Assembly (NCBI GenBank): GCA_022361535.1
Contig: JAKSAU010000502.1
Span: 1-16,164, forward strand
Direction: 5' to 3'
DNA from: Desulfobacterales bacterium
Lineage (GTDB): Bacteria > Desulfobacterota > Desulfobacteria > Desulfobacterales > Desulfobacteraceae
DNA length: 16,164 nt
Shown here: positions 1 through 6,500 of the stretch, piece after piece
Numbering within the stretch: position 1 is the first letter of the stretch
Layout: the number at the start of each line of letters is the position of its first letter
Notes under the pieces: model-generated
Told to the model about the DNA's origin: nothing
Database searches by the model: none
Seen by the model: only the letters and a program-made list of their open reading frames with translations
Program-made: the position numbers and the translations under genes

Positions 1-194
1 TATGCAGTCTGCAACACCTGAAAACCATGATCAAGAATAAATCCATCGATTACATCTGATTTTATCCGCCCGCCAATCCTGTCGCTTGCTTCAATTATCA
101 AAAAGCTTTTCCCTGCTTTGATAAGATAATTGGCACACGACAAACCAGAAATTCCTGCTCCAATTATAACTACATCCGTATCAAAATTTTCCAT
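1..194 (-). CDS. FAD-dependent amine oxidase/phytoene desaturase-like oxidoreductase, N-terminal part (gene runs off the window)
   Basis: Only the first 64 residues are present; the rest lies beyond the left edge. The start is the ATG at 194, preceded on the minus strand by a GGAGAG ribosome binding site. The protein opens with a Rossmann dinucleotide-binding fold: hydrophobic strand then GAGISG (residues 12-17), a second strand ending in Glu35, which in this family contacts the ribose of FAD, and the DRIGGR motif (38-43). The later DHGFQV stretch (about 55-60) is typical of NAD(P)/FAD-dependent oxidoreductases related to phytoene desaturase and protoporphyrinogen oxidase. The substrate cannot be told from this fragment. 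A terminator lies between it and the upstream coiled-coil gene, so it is either read through or has its own promoter. Fold is confident; precise function is not. Confidence 0.85.
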   Translation of the reverse strand, partial: MENFDTDVVIIGAGISGLSCANYLIKAGKSFLIIEASDRIGGRIKSDVIDGFILDHGFQVLQTA

Positions 195-230
195 GGATTC
201 TCTCCAGTTTAAAGCTTAATAAACCGGATA

Positions 231-267
231 AAGAAAGCCCCTTAAAAAATGTCTCAGGGGCCTTCTT
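231..267 (-). terminator. Rho-independent terminator after the coiled-coil protein gene
   Basis: The arms 231-242 and 256-267 pair over 12 positions with one mismatch and have a GC-rich core (GCCCC/GGGGC). On the minus strand the stem ends in a T-rich stretch (TTTCTTTA). It sits 25 bases past the stop codon of the minus-strand gene at 292-594 and 37 bases before the start of the FAD oxidoreductase gene, so it should end or attenuate transcription between the two. Confidence 0.7.
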
Positions 268-291
268 AGATTCAAGTATTGCTTACAGACA

Positions 292-594
292 TCAACCACC
301 TACATTACCACCTTCCAAGTCTCTCCATGCTCTGTCAACACTGCTTCCTACCGTTCCGAAGAGGTCATCGAGTTCATTTTTTAGCGGGGACCAGTCTGAT
401 GGACATTCATTTTCCAATTGATCAACACGGGCTTGTGCAGCAACGACTTCCTGCTCCAATTGCCCTATAAGCGGCAGCATCTTTTCTTTTTCTGCAGATC
501 CATAGGTATCTGCAGCACTTTTCATGGCTTCTAATTTTTCTTTCCATGCAGTAACCTCAGCCAACATTGCTTTACAATAATCTTTAACTTCCAT
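292..594 (-). CDS. Small acidic coiled-coil protein (100 residues), sll1863-like
   Basis: A 100-residue protein starting at ATG 594 with a good AGGAGA ribosome binding site. It has no signal peptide or membrane segment. Residues about 5-65 form a long charged helix with heptad-like spacing of Leu, Ala and Met (for example LAEVTAWKEKLEAMKSA), so a coiled coil is likely. The tail from about residue 65 includes PSDWSPLKNELDDLF and ends in a Gly-rich GGNVGG. The layout resembles short coiled-coil proteins of the type annotated as sll1863-family stress proteins, which have no firm biochemical role. That assignment is recalled by appearance only. It is followed by its own terminator, so it is probably monocistronic. 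Confidence 0.75.
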   Translation of the reverse strand: MEVKDYCKAMLAEVTAWKEKLEAMKSAADTYGSAEKEKMLPLIGQLEQEVVAAQARVDQLENECPSDWSPLKNELDDLFGTVGSSVDRAWRDLEGGNVGG

Positions 595-1080
595 GATCTC
601 TCCTTTGAATTAAATTGGTAATTTGACAAGTATAACCCCATAATTTTATTAGAAACGAGAAGGGGACGATAATCATACGAGATCAAATCTGTTTAATGGC
701 GAACTGGTGTGTAACTTGAGCGGAATAATAAAATTATATTCATAGATTATAACCATCTGAAAAGGACATTCAACCCTTTATTAAGTTCGTTTAGAATTAA
801 TTGGGTATACATAATTTTCAAAGAGCATCGTCAAGGATTTGTTTGTATGTTTGGTTTTGAAATCCTCAATTAGTGAATGATTTAAGCAATAAAATAAATC
901 AGAAACTCGCTCTTCTCAATGGTCAGATAATAAGTGTTTAATGATAGGTAAAAACTATCATTGGGCCATAGGCGTCTGAAACCTTGATGAAAAAGTCTCT
1001 AGCATTGCTAAGGTAAAATACCACTTTGGAATCATAAGGCGAACGCATAGTATTGGTTGATGGCGATAAGGGGGGGGATA
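595..1080. other. AT-rich intergenic region, no gene recognised
   Basis: This 486-base stretch lies between the MBL lipoprotein gene and the coiled-coil gene, both on the minus strand. Reading frames are short and interrupted in all six frames. The visible structures are a perfect 8-bp hairpin at 940-962 and a run of eight G residues at 1070-1077, a few bases past the stop codon of the MBL gene. A TATACT hexamer (minus strand, about 631-636) could be the -10 box of the coiled-coil gene, but I see no convincing -35 box. No RNA gene was recognised. Confidence 0.5.
940..962. repeat. Perfect 8-bp inverted repeat (hairpin) in the intergenic region
   Basis: AATGATAG (940-947) pairs with CTATCATT (955-962) around a seven-base A-rich loop. 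There is no T-tract on either strand, so it is not a classical terminator. It lies about 120 bases past the end of the MBL gene and could be a weak processing or stability element, or chance in AT-rich DNA. Confidence 0.3.
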
Positions 1081-2166
1081 TCAGGAGCCGATGGGCAGAA
1101 TTTCTCCGATATCCATGATCTTATATTTGTTTGCATCCAGATTATTGTCTTGGATATACCGGGCCAGGTCAAGACCGGGAAATCCGGCTGGTTCACTGCC
1201 CAAATGAAAGGTGCCCCACTGTGTTGGGATAAAATAACGTGCGCCCAAATCATTGAATGCCTTGACCGCCTCCGGAATATTCATGTGCTGGTAATACATG
1301 AACCATCTGGGGTGATAGGCAGTTGTTGCCATAAAGGCATAGTCGATCCCCGGATATTTTTTGCCCACTTCTTTAAACCCTTTAAAATATCCGGAGTCAC
1401 CGCCAAAATACAGGGTCAGTTTCGGGGTGATAAGCAGCCATGCCGCCCAAAGGCTCTTGTTTCTTCCTTGGTTGATGCGCATGGACCAGTGCTGGGTGGG
1501 CAGGCAGACCAGGCGGATGCCATTGCCAAGATCCATTTCCTGCCACCAGTCCATTTCAAGAGTCTGGGGTTTGTTCATTTTTTTGACATAGTCTCTGAGC
1601 CCCAAGGGAACAAAGACACGGGACTGTTTTGGCAGGCGTTTCATGGATGCCCGATCCAAATGGTCGTAGTGGTTATGGGAAATTAATATGTTTGGCTGGA
1701 CCGCGATGTTATTTAACTCTTCTAAAGTCAATGCCGGGTCTGTTAGTCGGGCAGGCAATAGTGCTCTTTTGGAAAAGATAGGATCGGTTAGCCAGTATTG
1801 GCCGTCTATTCGTATAAGGAAGCTGTTATGCCCGATCCATAGAATAAAATCTCCGGTTGTCTTTCTTAAACGCTGGGCGGTCTCAGGAAGCTGCCGGGGT
1901 AGAAAACTTTCTTCTTCCTGGGTGTAGGTCGTTTTTACAAACAACTTCCAGTACAGGACGTCTAAAAAACTTTTATCATTCATTTCCATCCATGGAGCGA
2001 AAAACCGGTCCTTGTTTTTGTGTGGGGCATAAAGATCCTGGGTTTGGGTCTGGGCCACTTCTTTTTGCCACACCTGTTCGGAGAACGTGGATTTTTCTTT
2101 GGGTGCACATGAAAGGATAAATAATGTGAATATCGCTGTAACCGGTAGAATCTGATTCAACTTCAT
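1081..2166 (-). CDS. MBL-fold metallohydrolase lipoprotein, NAPE-PLD/RomA-like
   Basis: A 361-residue protein of the metallo-beta-lactamase superfamily, close in motif order to N-acyl-phosphatidylethanolamine phospholipase D and RomA-type proteins. I chose ATG 2166 because GGGAG lies five bases before it; a TTG four codons upstream would sit on that ribosome binding site. Residues 1-20 form a lipoprotein signal (hydrophobic core, ILSC lipobox, Cys20), so the enzyme should be anchored in the envelope. The metal motif HNHYDH is at about 164-169, followed by QHWSMR (His about 226) and GGDSGY (Asp about 257). At the last ligand position, usually HWGTF in this group, the protein has QWGTF (Gln about 316). 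Fold is certain; substrate is unknown, perhaps a phosphodiester or lipid. It appears monocistronic and is divergent from the cupin gene. Confidence 0.85.
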   Translation of the reverse strand: MKLNQILPVTAIFTLFILSCAPKEKSTFSEQVWQKEVAQTQTQDLYAPHKNKDRFFAPWMEMNDKSFLDVLYWKLFVKTTYTQEEESFLPRQLPETAQRLRKTTGDFILWIGHNSFLIRIDGQYWLTDPIFSKRALLPARLTDPALTLEELNNIAVQPNILISHNHYDHLDRASMKRLPKQSRVFVPLGLRDYVKKMNKPQTLEMDWWQEMDLGNGIRLVCLPTQHWSMRINQGRNKSLWAAWLLITPKLTLYFGGDSGYFKGFKEVGKKYPGIDYAFMATTAYHPRWFMYYQHMNIPEAVKAFNDLGARYFIPTQWGTFHLGSEPAGFPGLDLARYIQDNNLDANKYKIMDIGEILPIGS

Positions 2167-2279
2167 TTGTGCTCCCAATGGTGTCTGTTCAAAACATTTG
2201 GCAATGGTTCAACTTGCTTCCTGGAGATAGAAATCTTATCTTATAGTAATTCCATTAAACCAATTGAAAAGGGGATGCC

Positions 2280-2783
2280 ATGAATAAAAGACCCCAACCG
2301 GTTCCTGTAGTGTTTGAGGATGACGGCATATTCCCAAATAACAGCAGGGTTCCTCTTGTTCTCTACCCGTCGGCTTTTGGCCACACACCAGAGCCGGACC
2401 GGATCGAACATTTGGTTACTGCAAAAGGCTGGGTGCCGGCTTGGCGTTACACTGTTTACCCTTACCATCATTACCACACAACTGCCCATGAATTTTTGGT
2501 CTGCTATAAAGGGCAGGGCCGTGTCTTGTTTGGCGGGGACGGGGGGCAGGCCTTTGATATAAAACCCGGGGATGCCGTCATGATCCCGGCAGGGGTTGCC
2601 CATAAATGTCTCAAGGATAAGGGTCTTGCCATGGTTGGGTCTTATCCGCCTGGCCAGTCTCCGGACATGAACTATGGGCGTCCGGAAGAACGCCCGGCCG
2701 CGGATCAGAATATCCAAGATTTGAGTTTTCCAAAAACAGACCCTGTATCCGGTCTGGCCTTTGAATGGGGCACTGGCGACTAA
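2280..2783 (+). CDS. YjlB-like cupin protein
   Basis: A 167-residue single-domain cupin. The start ATG 2280 follows an AAGGGG ribosome binding site. Both cupin motifs are complete. Motif 1 reads HYHTTAHE followed six residues later by Gly78, giving metal-binding candidates His64, His66 and Glu71. Motif 2 is GDAVMIPAGVAH (97-108), giving His108. The flanking sequence (Ala-His-Lys after motif 2, GSYPPGQSPDMNYG near 130) matches the YjlB-type cupins as I remember them; these have no established reaction. There is no signal peptide, so it is cytoplasmic. It converges on the PNPOx gene with only 18 bases between the stop codons and has no obvious operon partner. Confidence 0.85.
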   Translation: MNKRPQPVPVVFEDDGIFPNNSRVPLVLYPSAFGHTPEPDRIEHLVTAKGWVPAWRYTVYPYHHYHTTAHEFLVCYKGQGRVLFGGDGGQAFDIKPGDAVMIPAGVAHKCLKDKGLAMVGSYPPGQSPDMNYGRPEERPAADQNIQDLSFPKTDPVSGLAFEWGTGD

Positions 2784-2801
2784 AGTTTTTGACCCGTGGC
2801 C

Positions 2802-3242
2802 TTAGTTGTCCATTCGTACCTTTTTGACGTTTTGAAATTGGTCTACGATAACATAGGAGGCCACATCAACCGCAATCAAGGCGGTATCAGGGTCTGTTGA
2901 AAAGTCAGAAAGCCCGGGATGCCGTTCTAGAAATGCCTTAAGGTAGTTGTCTTTATCTGTAACTGGTTCTGCAGTACCTAAGGCGGTAACAGAAACAGCC
3001 TGGGTAAAGTCATCCGGTAAATTTTCTGCTGAATGGATTAAAAGGGCTACCTTTCTGCAGGCCTGAAGGTTTTCATATTTCCGGGTTGCAATTGATGTAA
3101 GAAAAAAAAGGTCTTTGAGATCTTTTGATGCAGAATATGCCACAAGACTGGCATAGGGCTGCCCGTCTTTCTGGGTGGATAATACCGCAAGGTTAATGTC
3201 GTTAAAAAGAGCTGTTAACCGCTCGATGTTTTCTTTATCCAT
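2802..3242 (-). CDS. Pyridoxamine 5'-phosphate oxidase-like flavoprotein
   Basis: A 146-residue split-beta-barrel protein of the PNPOx-like/general stress FMN-binding family. I take ATG 3242 as the start: AAAAGG lies eight bases upstream, whereas a TTG two codons earlier is too close to that site. The N-terminal pattern LAVLSTQKDGQPYASLVAYS (about 19-38) is the typical strand-turn-strand that frames FMN or F420. It continues with FFLTSIATRKYENLQ and the strand VALLIHS. Members reduce or oxidise varied substrates, or bind flavin or haem, so the reaction is open. It is the last gene of a three-gene minus-strand operon, 17 bases after the SDR gene. Confidence 0.85.
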   Translation of the reverse strand: MDKENIERLTALFNDINLAVLSTQKDGQPYASLVAYSASKDLKDLFFLTSIATRKYENLQACRKVALLIHSAENLPDDFTQAVSVTALGTAEPVTDKDNYLKAFLERHPGLSDFSTDPDTALIAVDVASYVIVDQFQNVKKVRMDN

Positions 3243-3259
3243 ATGCAATGCCTTTTATA

Positions 3260-4789
3260 TCATGAAATTCTAGGGGTAAACCGCTTGGGGCCTGATACAA
3301 TTTTTATTCCTGCTTCTTTTGCAAGGCCTTTGAGCATACTGGAAAAAACGTATTCGTGAAAGGGGTAAAGGATGTACCAGTAAATGATGCCGAAAATACC
3401 CCGGGGTAGAAATCTTGAAAGTAGTGTAAGTTCACATCCTTTTGGATTGGTTTCACTGATGGTAATTTCAAGAAGGGCTTCTCCGGGCAGATTCATCTCA
3501 GCGATAAGTAACAGGCGATTGGGAGGGTCTATGTCCAGAACCCTCCAAAAATCAAGGGCATCCCCAATGCGAAGTTCTTTTTTAGACCTGCGGCCCCGAT
3601 TCAATCCTACCCCGCCGGAAAAAACATCCATAACACCACGGATCTTCCAGAGCAGATCTGCACCGTAGTACCCTGTGTTACCACCGATTTTGTCAACAGC
3701 CGGCCACACTTCATGGGGGGCTGCTTTGACCTGTGCCTTATAACCGCAGCGAAGCAGGGTACCGCCGGTATAATCTGAATCGCCGCAATGGGACCATTCC
3801 GGATATTTTAGTTCCCCTGCATCAGCCCAGCAGGTATCCACCTGCTCTTGGCGAACCCGGTCCAAAGCCCTGTCAATAGCTTCACTGCACGAAATAAGTT
3901 CTTGGGGTACCAGGTCTTGAATGCTGGTTTCCTGGCAGATGGTGGGCAGACTCAATCCTTTGGCCAAAGGATGGGCAATGGCAGCCGGCACCGGGGTGAC
4001 GAGATGAATCCATAACGCAGACAGGCCCGGGCTCAGCACGGGCACAGGGAAGATCACGGGCTTAGGAATACCTGCCCGTTCTGCATAAAGTTTGAATAGT
4101 TGCTGGTATGTCACGATTTCCGGTCCGCCAATATCAAATGTTTTACCGCGTGTTTGAGGTGTTTCCAGGCAGCCTTGAAGGTAGGCTAAAACATTTGAGA
4201 TGGCTATGGGCTGGGTGGGCATGCGAACCCATTTGGGAGTGACCATGACAGGCAGGTGTTCGGCCAAATATCTTAAAATTTCAAAACTGGCAGAGCCTGA
4301 TCCTAAAATCATGGCAGCACGTAGCACCGTAACAGGCACAGAGCCCTGGCCCAATATTTTTCCTACTTCATTTCTTGAAATCAGGTGGCGGCTGATGTTG
4401 GGATGGTCTGTTTCCCCTAAGCCCCCAAGATAGATGATGTGTTCAATCTGTTCTGCATCAGCGGCTTTAGCCGTGTTCCTGGCCCCTGTGCGGTCAGCAT
4501 CACGATATGCCCCTTTTTGTGAAATCATGGAATGGACAAGATAGTAAAGGGTGCCGCAGCCTCTCATGGCCGGACCAAGTGACCCAGGGTCCATGATATC
4601 ACCGCGTACCAATTGAACATTAGGATGGCGGCTCCAGGGCCGGGCTGCAAGTTTTTCAATGGACCGGCCCATGGCCCTGACCTTGTACCCTGAAGCAAGA
4701 AGCTGGGGGATAAGGCGGCCGGCTACATATCCTGTAGCACCGGTAACCAGTACAGGTTTATACGAAGAGGCTGTTGGCAGGGTTGCCAT
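3260..4789 (-). CDS. SDR-family NAD(P)-binding oxidoreductase fused to a DUF2867 domain
   Basis: A 509-residue two-domain protein. Residues about 10-300 are an atypical short-chain dehydrogenase of the NmrA/complex-I-subunit type, with the glycine-rich nucleotide motif TGATGYVAGRL (16-26), the strand-end GDIMDP (about 64-69) and YLGGLGETD (about 120). Residues about 330-505 match DUF2867 (SRPBCC-like), including the segment DALDFWRVLDIDPPNRLLL. There is no signal peptide. The substrate is unknown; a hydrophobic ligand held by the C-terminal domain is plausible. ATG 4789 lies five bases after the stop codon of the upstream gene and has only a weak ribosome binding site, so translational coupling is likely. 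In Pseudomonas-type bacteria this fusion is often found near photolyase and RudS genes (recalled, not checked), which fits the divergent neighbour here. Confidence 0.85.
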   Translation of the reverse strand: MATLPTASSYKPVLVTGATGYVAGRLIPQLLASGYKVRAMGRSIEKLAARPWSRHPNVQLVRGDIMDPGSLGPAMRGCGTLYYLVHSMISQKGAYRDADRTGARNTAKAADAEQIEHIIYLGGLGETDHPNISRHLISRNEVGKILGQGSVPVTVLRAAMILGSGSASFEILRYLAEHLPVMVTPKWVRMPTQPIAISNVLAYLQGCLETPQTRGKTFDIGGPEIVTYQQLFKLYAERAGIPKPVIFPVPVLSPGLSALWIHLVTPVPAAIAHPLAKGLSLPTICQETSIQDLVPQELISCSEAIDRALDRVRQEQVDTCWADAGELKYPEWSHCGDSDYTGGTLLRCGYKAQVKAAPHEVWPAVDKIGGNTGYYGADLLWKIRGVMDVFSGGVGLNRGRRSKKELRIGDALDFWRVLDIDPPNRLLLIAEMNLPGEALLEITISETNPKGCELTLLSRFLPRGIFGIIYWYILYPFHEYVFSSMLKGLAKEAGIKIVSGPKRFTPRIS

Positions 4790-4794
4790 AACAG

Positions 4795-5301
4795 TTATAA
4801 TGTCCTGGGATCATAGGCCCAATGAAGTAGGGCCTGGCGTTGTTTGGGACGGCAGGTGTCATCTCCTGGTTCGCAATTCTTTTTAATGGCTGCCACATGG
4901 CGCTGTATCCCTTTCCAGCGTCTTATCTGGCGCATGTCTTCCTCGGGCATCCGTCGTCCCATGTAGTACCTGCAATACCATTGAAACCAGCCCCTTGGAT
5001 CGTCCGGATGAATCCATCCTAAATCCTGCCACATTTCTAAGGACTGGGAAGCATTGACTTTGTAATAGTTGAGCGAAATGTCTTTTTTCCCTGGCGAGAG
5101 TTTGGCGTTTTCGAACCACTCACTGGGAAACTCTTCCCTGCAGTCGTTCATATAACAGCCGCCAAAGACTCCTAAGGCCATTAGCTGGGCAGGGGACAGT
5201 GCCGGCTTGAATTCAGGATGAAAGCCTTGTCCGGGTGTTTCAGTACAGGTATAGGTGTATCCTTTCTGCATGGTGTCGTTGACAATTACTGTCCTGGCCA
5301 T
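4795..5301 (-). CDS. Conserved-looking protein of unknown function (168 residues), first gene of the SDR operon
   Basis: I do not recognise a named domain. The start ATG 5301 has a strong AGGAGG site five bases upstream, so the gene is surely translated. The protein is soluble with no signal peptide and is rich in aromatic residues: RGWFQWYCRYYMGRR (about 102-116) followed by EEDMRQIRRWKGIQRHV (about 119-135). Cys residues occur in CYMNDC (about 49-54) and near the C-terminus (CEPGDDTC). The sequence NYYKVNASQSLEMWQDLGWIHP suggests a compact mixed fold. It heads the operon with SDR-DUF2867 and the PNPOx-like protein, is read from a good promoter at 5364-5393 and is divergent from the RudS-like gene, so a shared physiological role is inferred. 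Confidence 0.8.
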   Translation of the reverse strand: MARTVIVNDTMQKGYTYTCTETPGQGFHPEFKPALSPAQLMALGVFGGCYMNDCREEFPSEWFENAKLSPGKKDISLNYYKVNASQSLEMWQDLGWIHPDDPRGWFQWYCRYYMGRRMPEEDMRQIRRWKGIQRHVAAIKKNCEPGDDTCRPKQRQALLHWAYDPRTL

Positions 5302-5363
5302 TGTACCCTCCTGGGCTGATTCTGGTCCTGCAACAAAAAAAGTCCTTCACCTATGAATTAAAT

Positions 5364-5393
5364 TCTATATACTGATGGAGATTCATCTGTCAA
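5364..5393 (-). promoter_or_regulatory. Sigma-70-type promoter for the 168-aa protein/SDR/PNPOx operon
   Basis: On the minus strand TTGACA (5393-5388, perfect -35) is followed by TATATA (5371-5366, spacer 16) or TATAGA (5369-5364, spacer 18). Transcription would begin near 5357, giving a leader of about 56 bases with the AGGAGG site. No second copy of a repeat that would mark an operator is obvious. Confidence 0.6.
5368..5373 (+). promoter_or_regulatory. Possible -10 box of the RudS-like gene, overlapping the divergent promoter
   Basis: TATACT lies 56 bases before the ATG at 5429. The best -35 candidates around 5345-5351 (CTTCAC or TTCACC) are poor, so the promoter may need an activator. The hexamer shares four bases with the -10 box of the minus-strand operon, so the two promoters would compete for polymerase. 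Confidence 0.35.
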
Positions 5394-5428
5394 TCCATAG
5401 TGTCATCATAACCAATGAAGAGGGTGCC

Positions 5429-6379
5429 ATGCTTGAAAAAATAAAAATTGGGGTTTCCACCTGCCTTTTAGGTAAAAAAGTCAGGTATGACGGTAATCAC
5501 AGCCACGACCGGTATATTACCCAGACACTGGGACTTTTTGCCCAATGGGTGCAAGTTTGCCCGGAAGTTGAATGCGGAATGCCTACTCCAAGGGAAGCGG
5601 TTCGCCTGGTGGGAGATCCGGCCTGTCCAAGGCTTGTGACCCAGAAAACAAACCAGGATATGACAAAGATGATGAAGGATTGGATTCCCGGTAAACTTAA
5701 GGCGCTTGAAAAAGAAAACCTTTGCGGGTTTATTTTCAGGAGCAAATCTCCTTCCTCAGGGTTGTATCGTATCCGGGTATACGGCGACGACGGAAAAGTG
5801 CGAAAAACAGGAACAGGAATGTTTGCACGGGCCTTTACCCGGCATTTCCCAAGGATACCCGTGGAAGAGGCGGGCCGGCTCCATGATCCAAAGCTCAGAG
5901 AACATTTTATCGAGCGGATCTTTTCTTTTCAAAGGTGGCGGCATCTTCTTGATACGGATAAGACAGTCGGCGGCCTGGTAGATTTTCACACCAAAAATAA
6001 GTATTTAATCCTTTCCCACAGTCAGAATCACTATAGAACTATGGGAAGGCTTGTGGCCCAAGGAAAAAAAGTAAGTACGGACGAATTGTTTGAGCAATAC
6101 GAATCCCAGCTTTTAAAAGCCATGGATTTAAAAACCACCTTGAAAAAAAATATCAATGTGCTCCATCATATGATGGGATTTTTCAAAAAAGACCTGAGTC
6201 CGGACGAAAAGCAGGAATTACTCTCTGTCATTGACCAATACAGGAACGGATATGTCCCCCTTATTGTTCCTATGACCCTGTTCAATCATTATGTGCGTAA
6301 ATACGATCAGCCCTGGCTGAAAAATCAGACTTACCTGAACCCCCATCCTTTTGAACTGAAACTGAGAAATTATTTTTAA
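5429..6379 (+). CDS. DUF523-DUF1722 protein, RudS-type tRNA 4-thiouridine desulfidase family
   Basis: A 316-residue protein. ATG 5429 is chosen because GAGGG precedes it by four bases and homologues begin just before the GVSTCLLG motif; an upstream ATG at 5375 would add 18 residues without a ribosome binding site. Residues about 5-150 are DUF523 (TudS), the [4Fe-4S] desulfidase fold, with STCLLG (Cys12), VCPEVECGMP (Cys44, Cys49) and VRLVGDP. Residues about 165-312 are DUF1722 (YbgA), with LREHFIERIFSFQRW, LVDFHTKNKYLILSHS and the C-terminal YLNPHPFELKLRN. Fusions of this kind are known as RudS and remove sulfur from 4-thiouridine in tRNA, a near-UV chromophore. Oddly, the usual SPSCG motif is SPSSG here (Ser110); Cys99, in LCGF, may substitute. 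So desulfidase activity is likely by family but not secure. Confidence 0.85.
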   Translation: MLEKIKIGVSTCLLGKKVRYDGNHSHDRYITQTLGLFAQWVQVCPEVECGMPTPREAVRLVGDPACPRLVTQKTNQDMTKMMKDWIPGKLKALEKENLCGFIFRSKSPSSGLYRIRVYGDDGKVRKTGTGMFARAFTRHFPRIPVEEAGRLHDPKLREHFIERIFSFQRWRHLLDTDKTVGGLVDFHTKNKYLILSHSQNHYRTMGRLVAQGKKVSTDELFEQYESQLLKAMDLKTTLKKNINVLHHMMGFFKKDLSPDEKQELLSVIDQYRNGYVPLIVPMTLFNHYVRKYDQPWLKNQTYLNPHPFELKLRNYF

Positions 6380-6407
6380 AATGGATAAGATTATTTTTTT
6401 TATAAAA

Positions 6408-6438
6408 TTTTGCTTATGATCTAAACATATAAGCAAAA
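6408..6438. repeat. Perfect 10-bp AT-rich hairpin after the RudS-like gene
   Basis: TTTTGCTTAT (6408-6417) pairs fully with ATAAGCAAAA (6429-6438) around an 11-base loop. It begins 29 bases past the stop codon of the RudS-like gene. A T-rich stretch lies before rather than after the stem on the plus strand, so it is at best a non-canonical terminator. It may instead protect the mRNA end. Confidence 0.35.
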
Positions 6439-6500
6439 AAATTATAGAGTAAATCAACTGTAACCTATACCAATCCAAAAAAATCGAGGGTCAAAAGAAG

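Noticed and set aside
1070..1077. Run of eight G residues as a phase-variation tract
   Set aside because: It lies after the stop codon of the MBL gene, outside any frame or promoter, so slippage would have no evident effect.
1057..1686. 209-codon plus-strand frame opposite the MBL gene
   Set aside because: It is the antisense shadow of a well-supported enzyme gene and has no recognisable domain.
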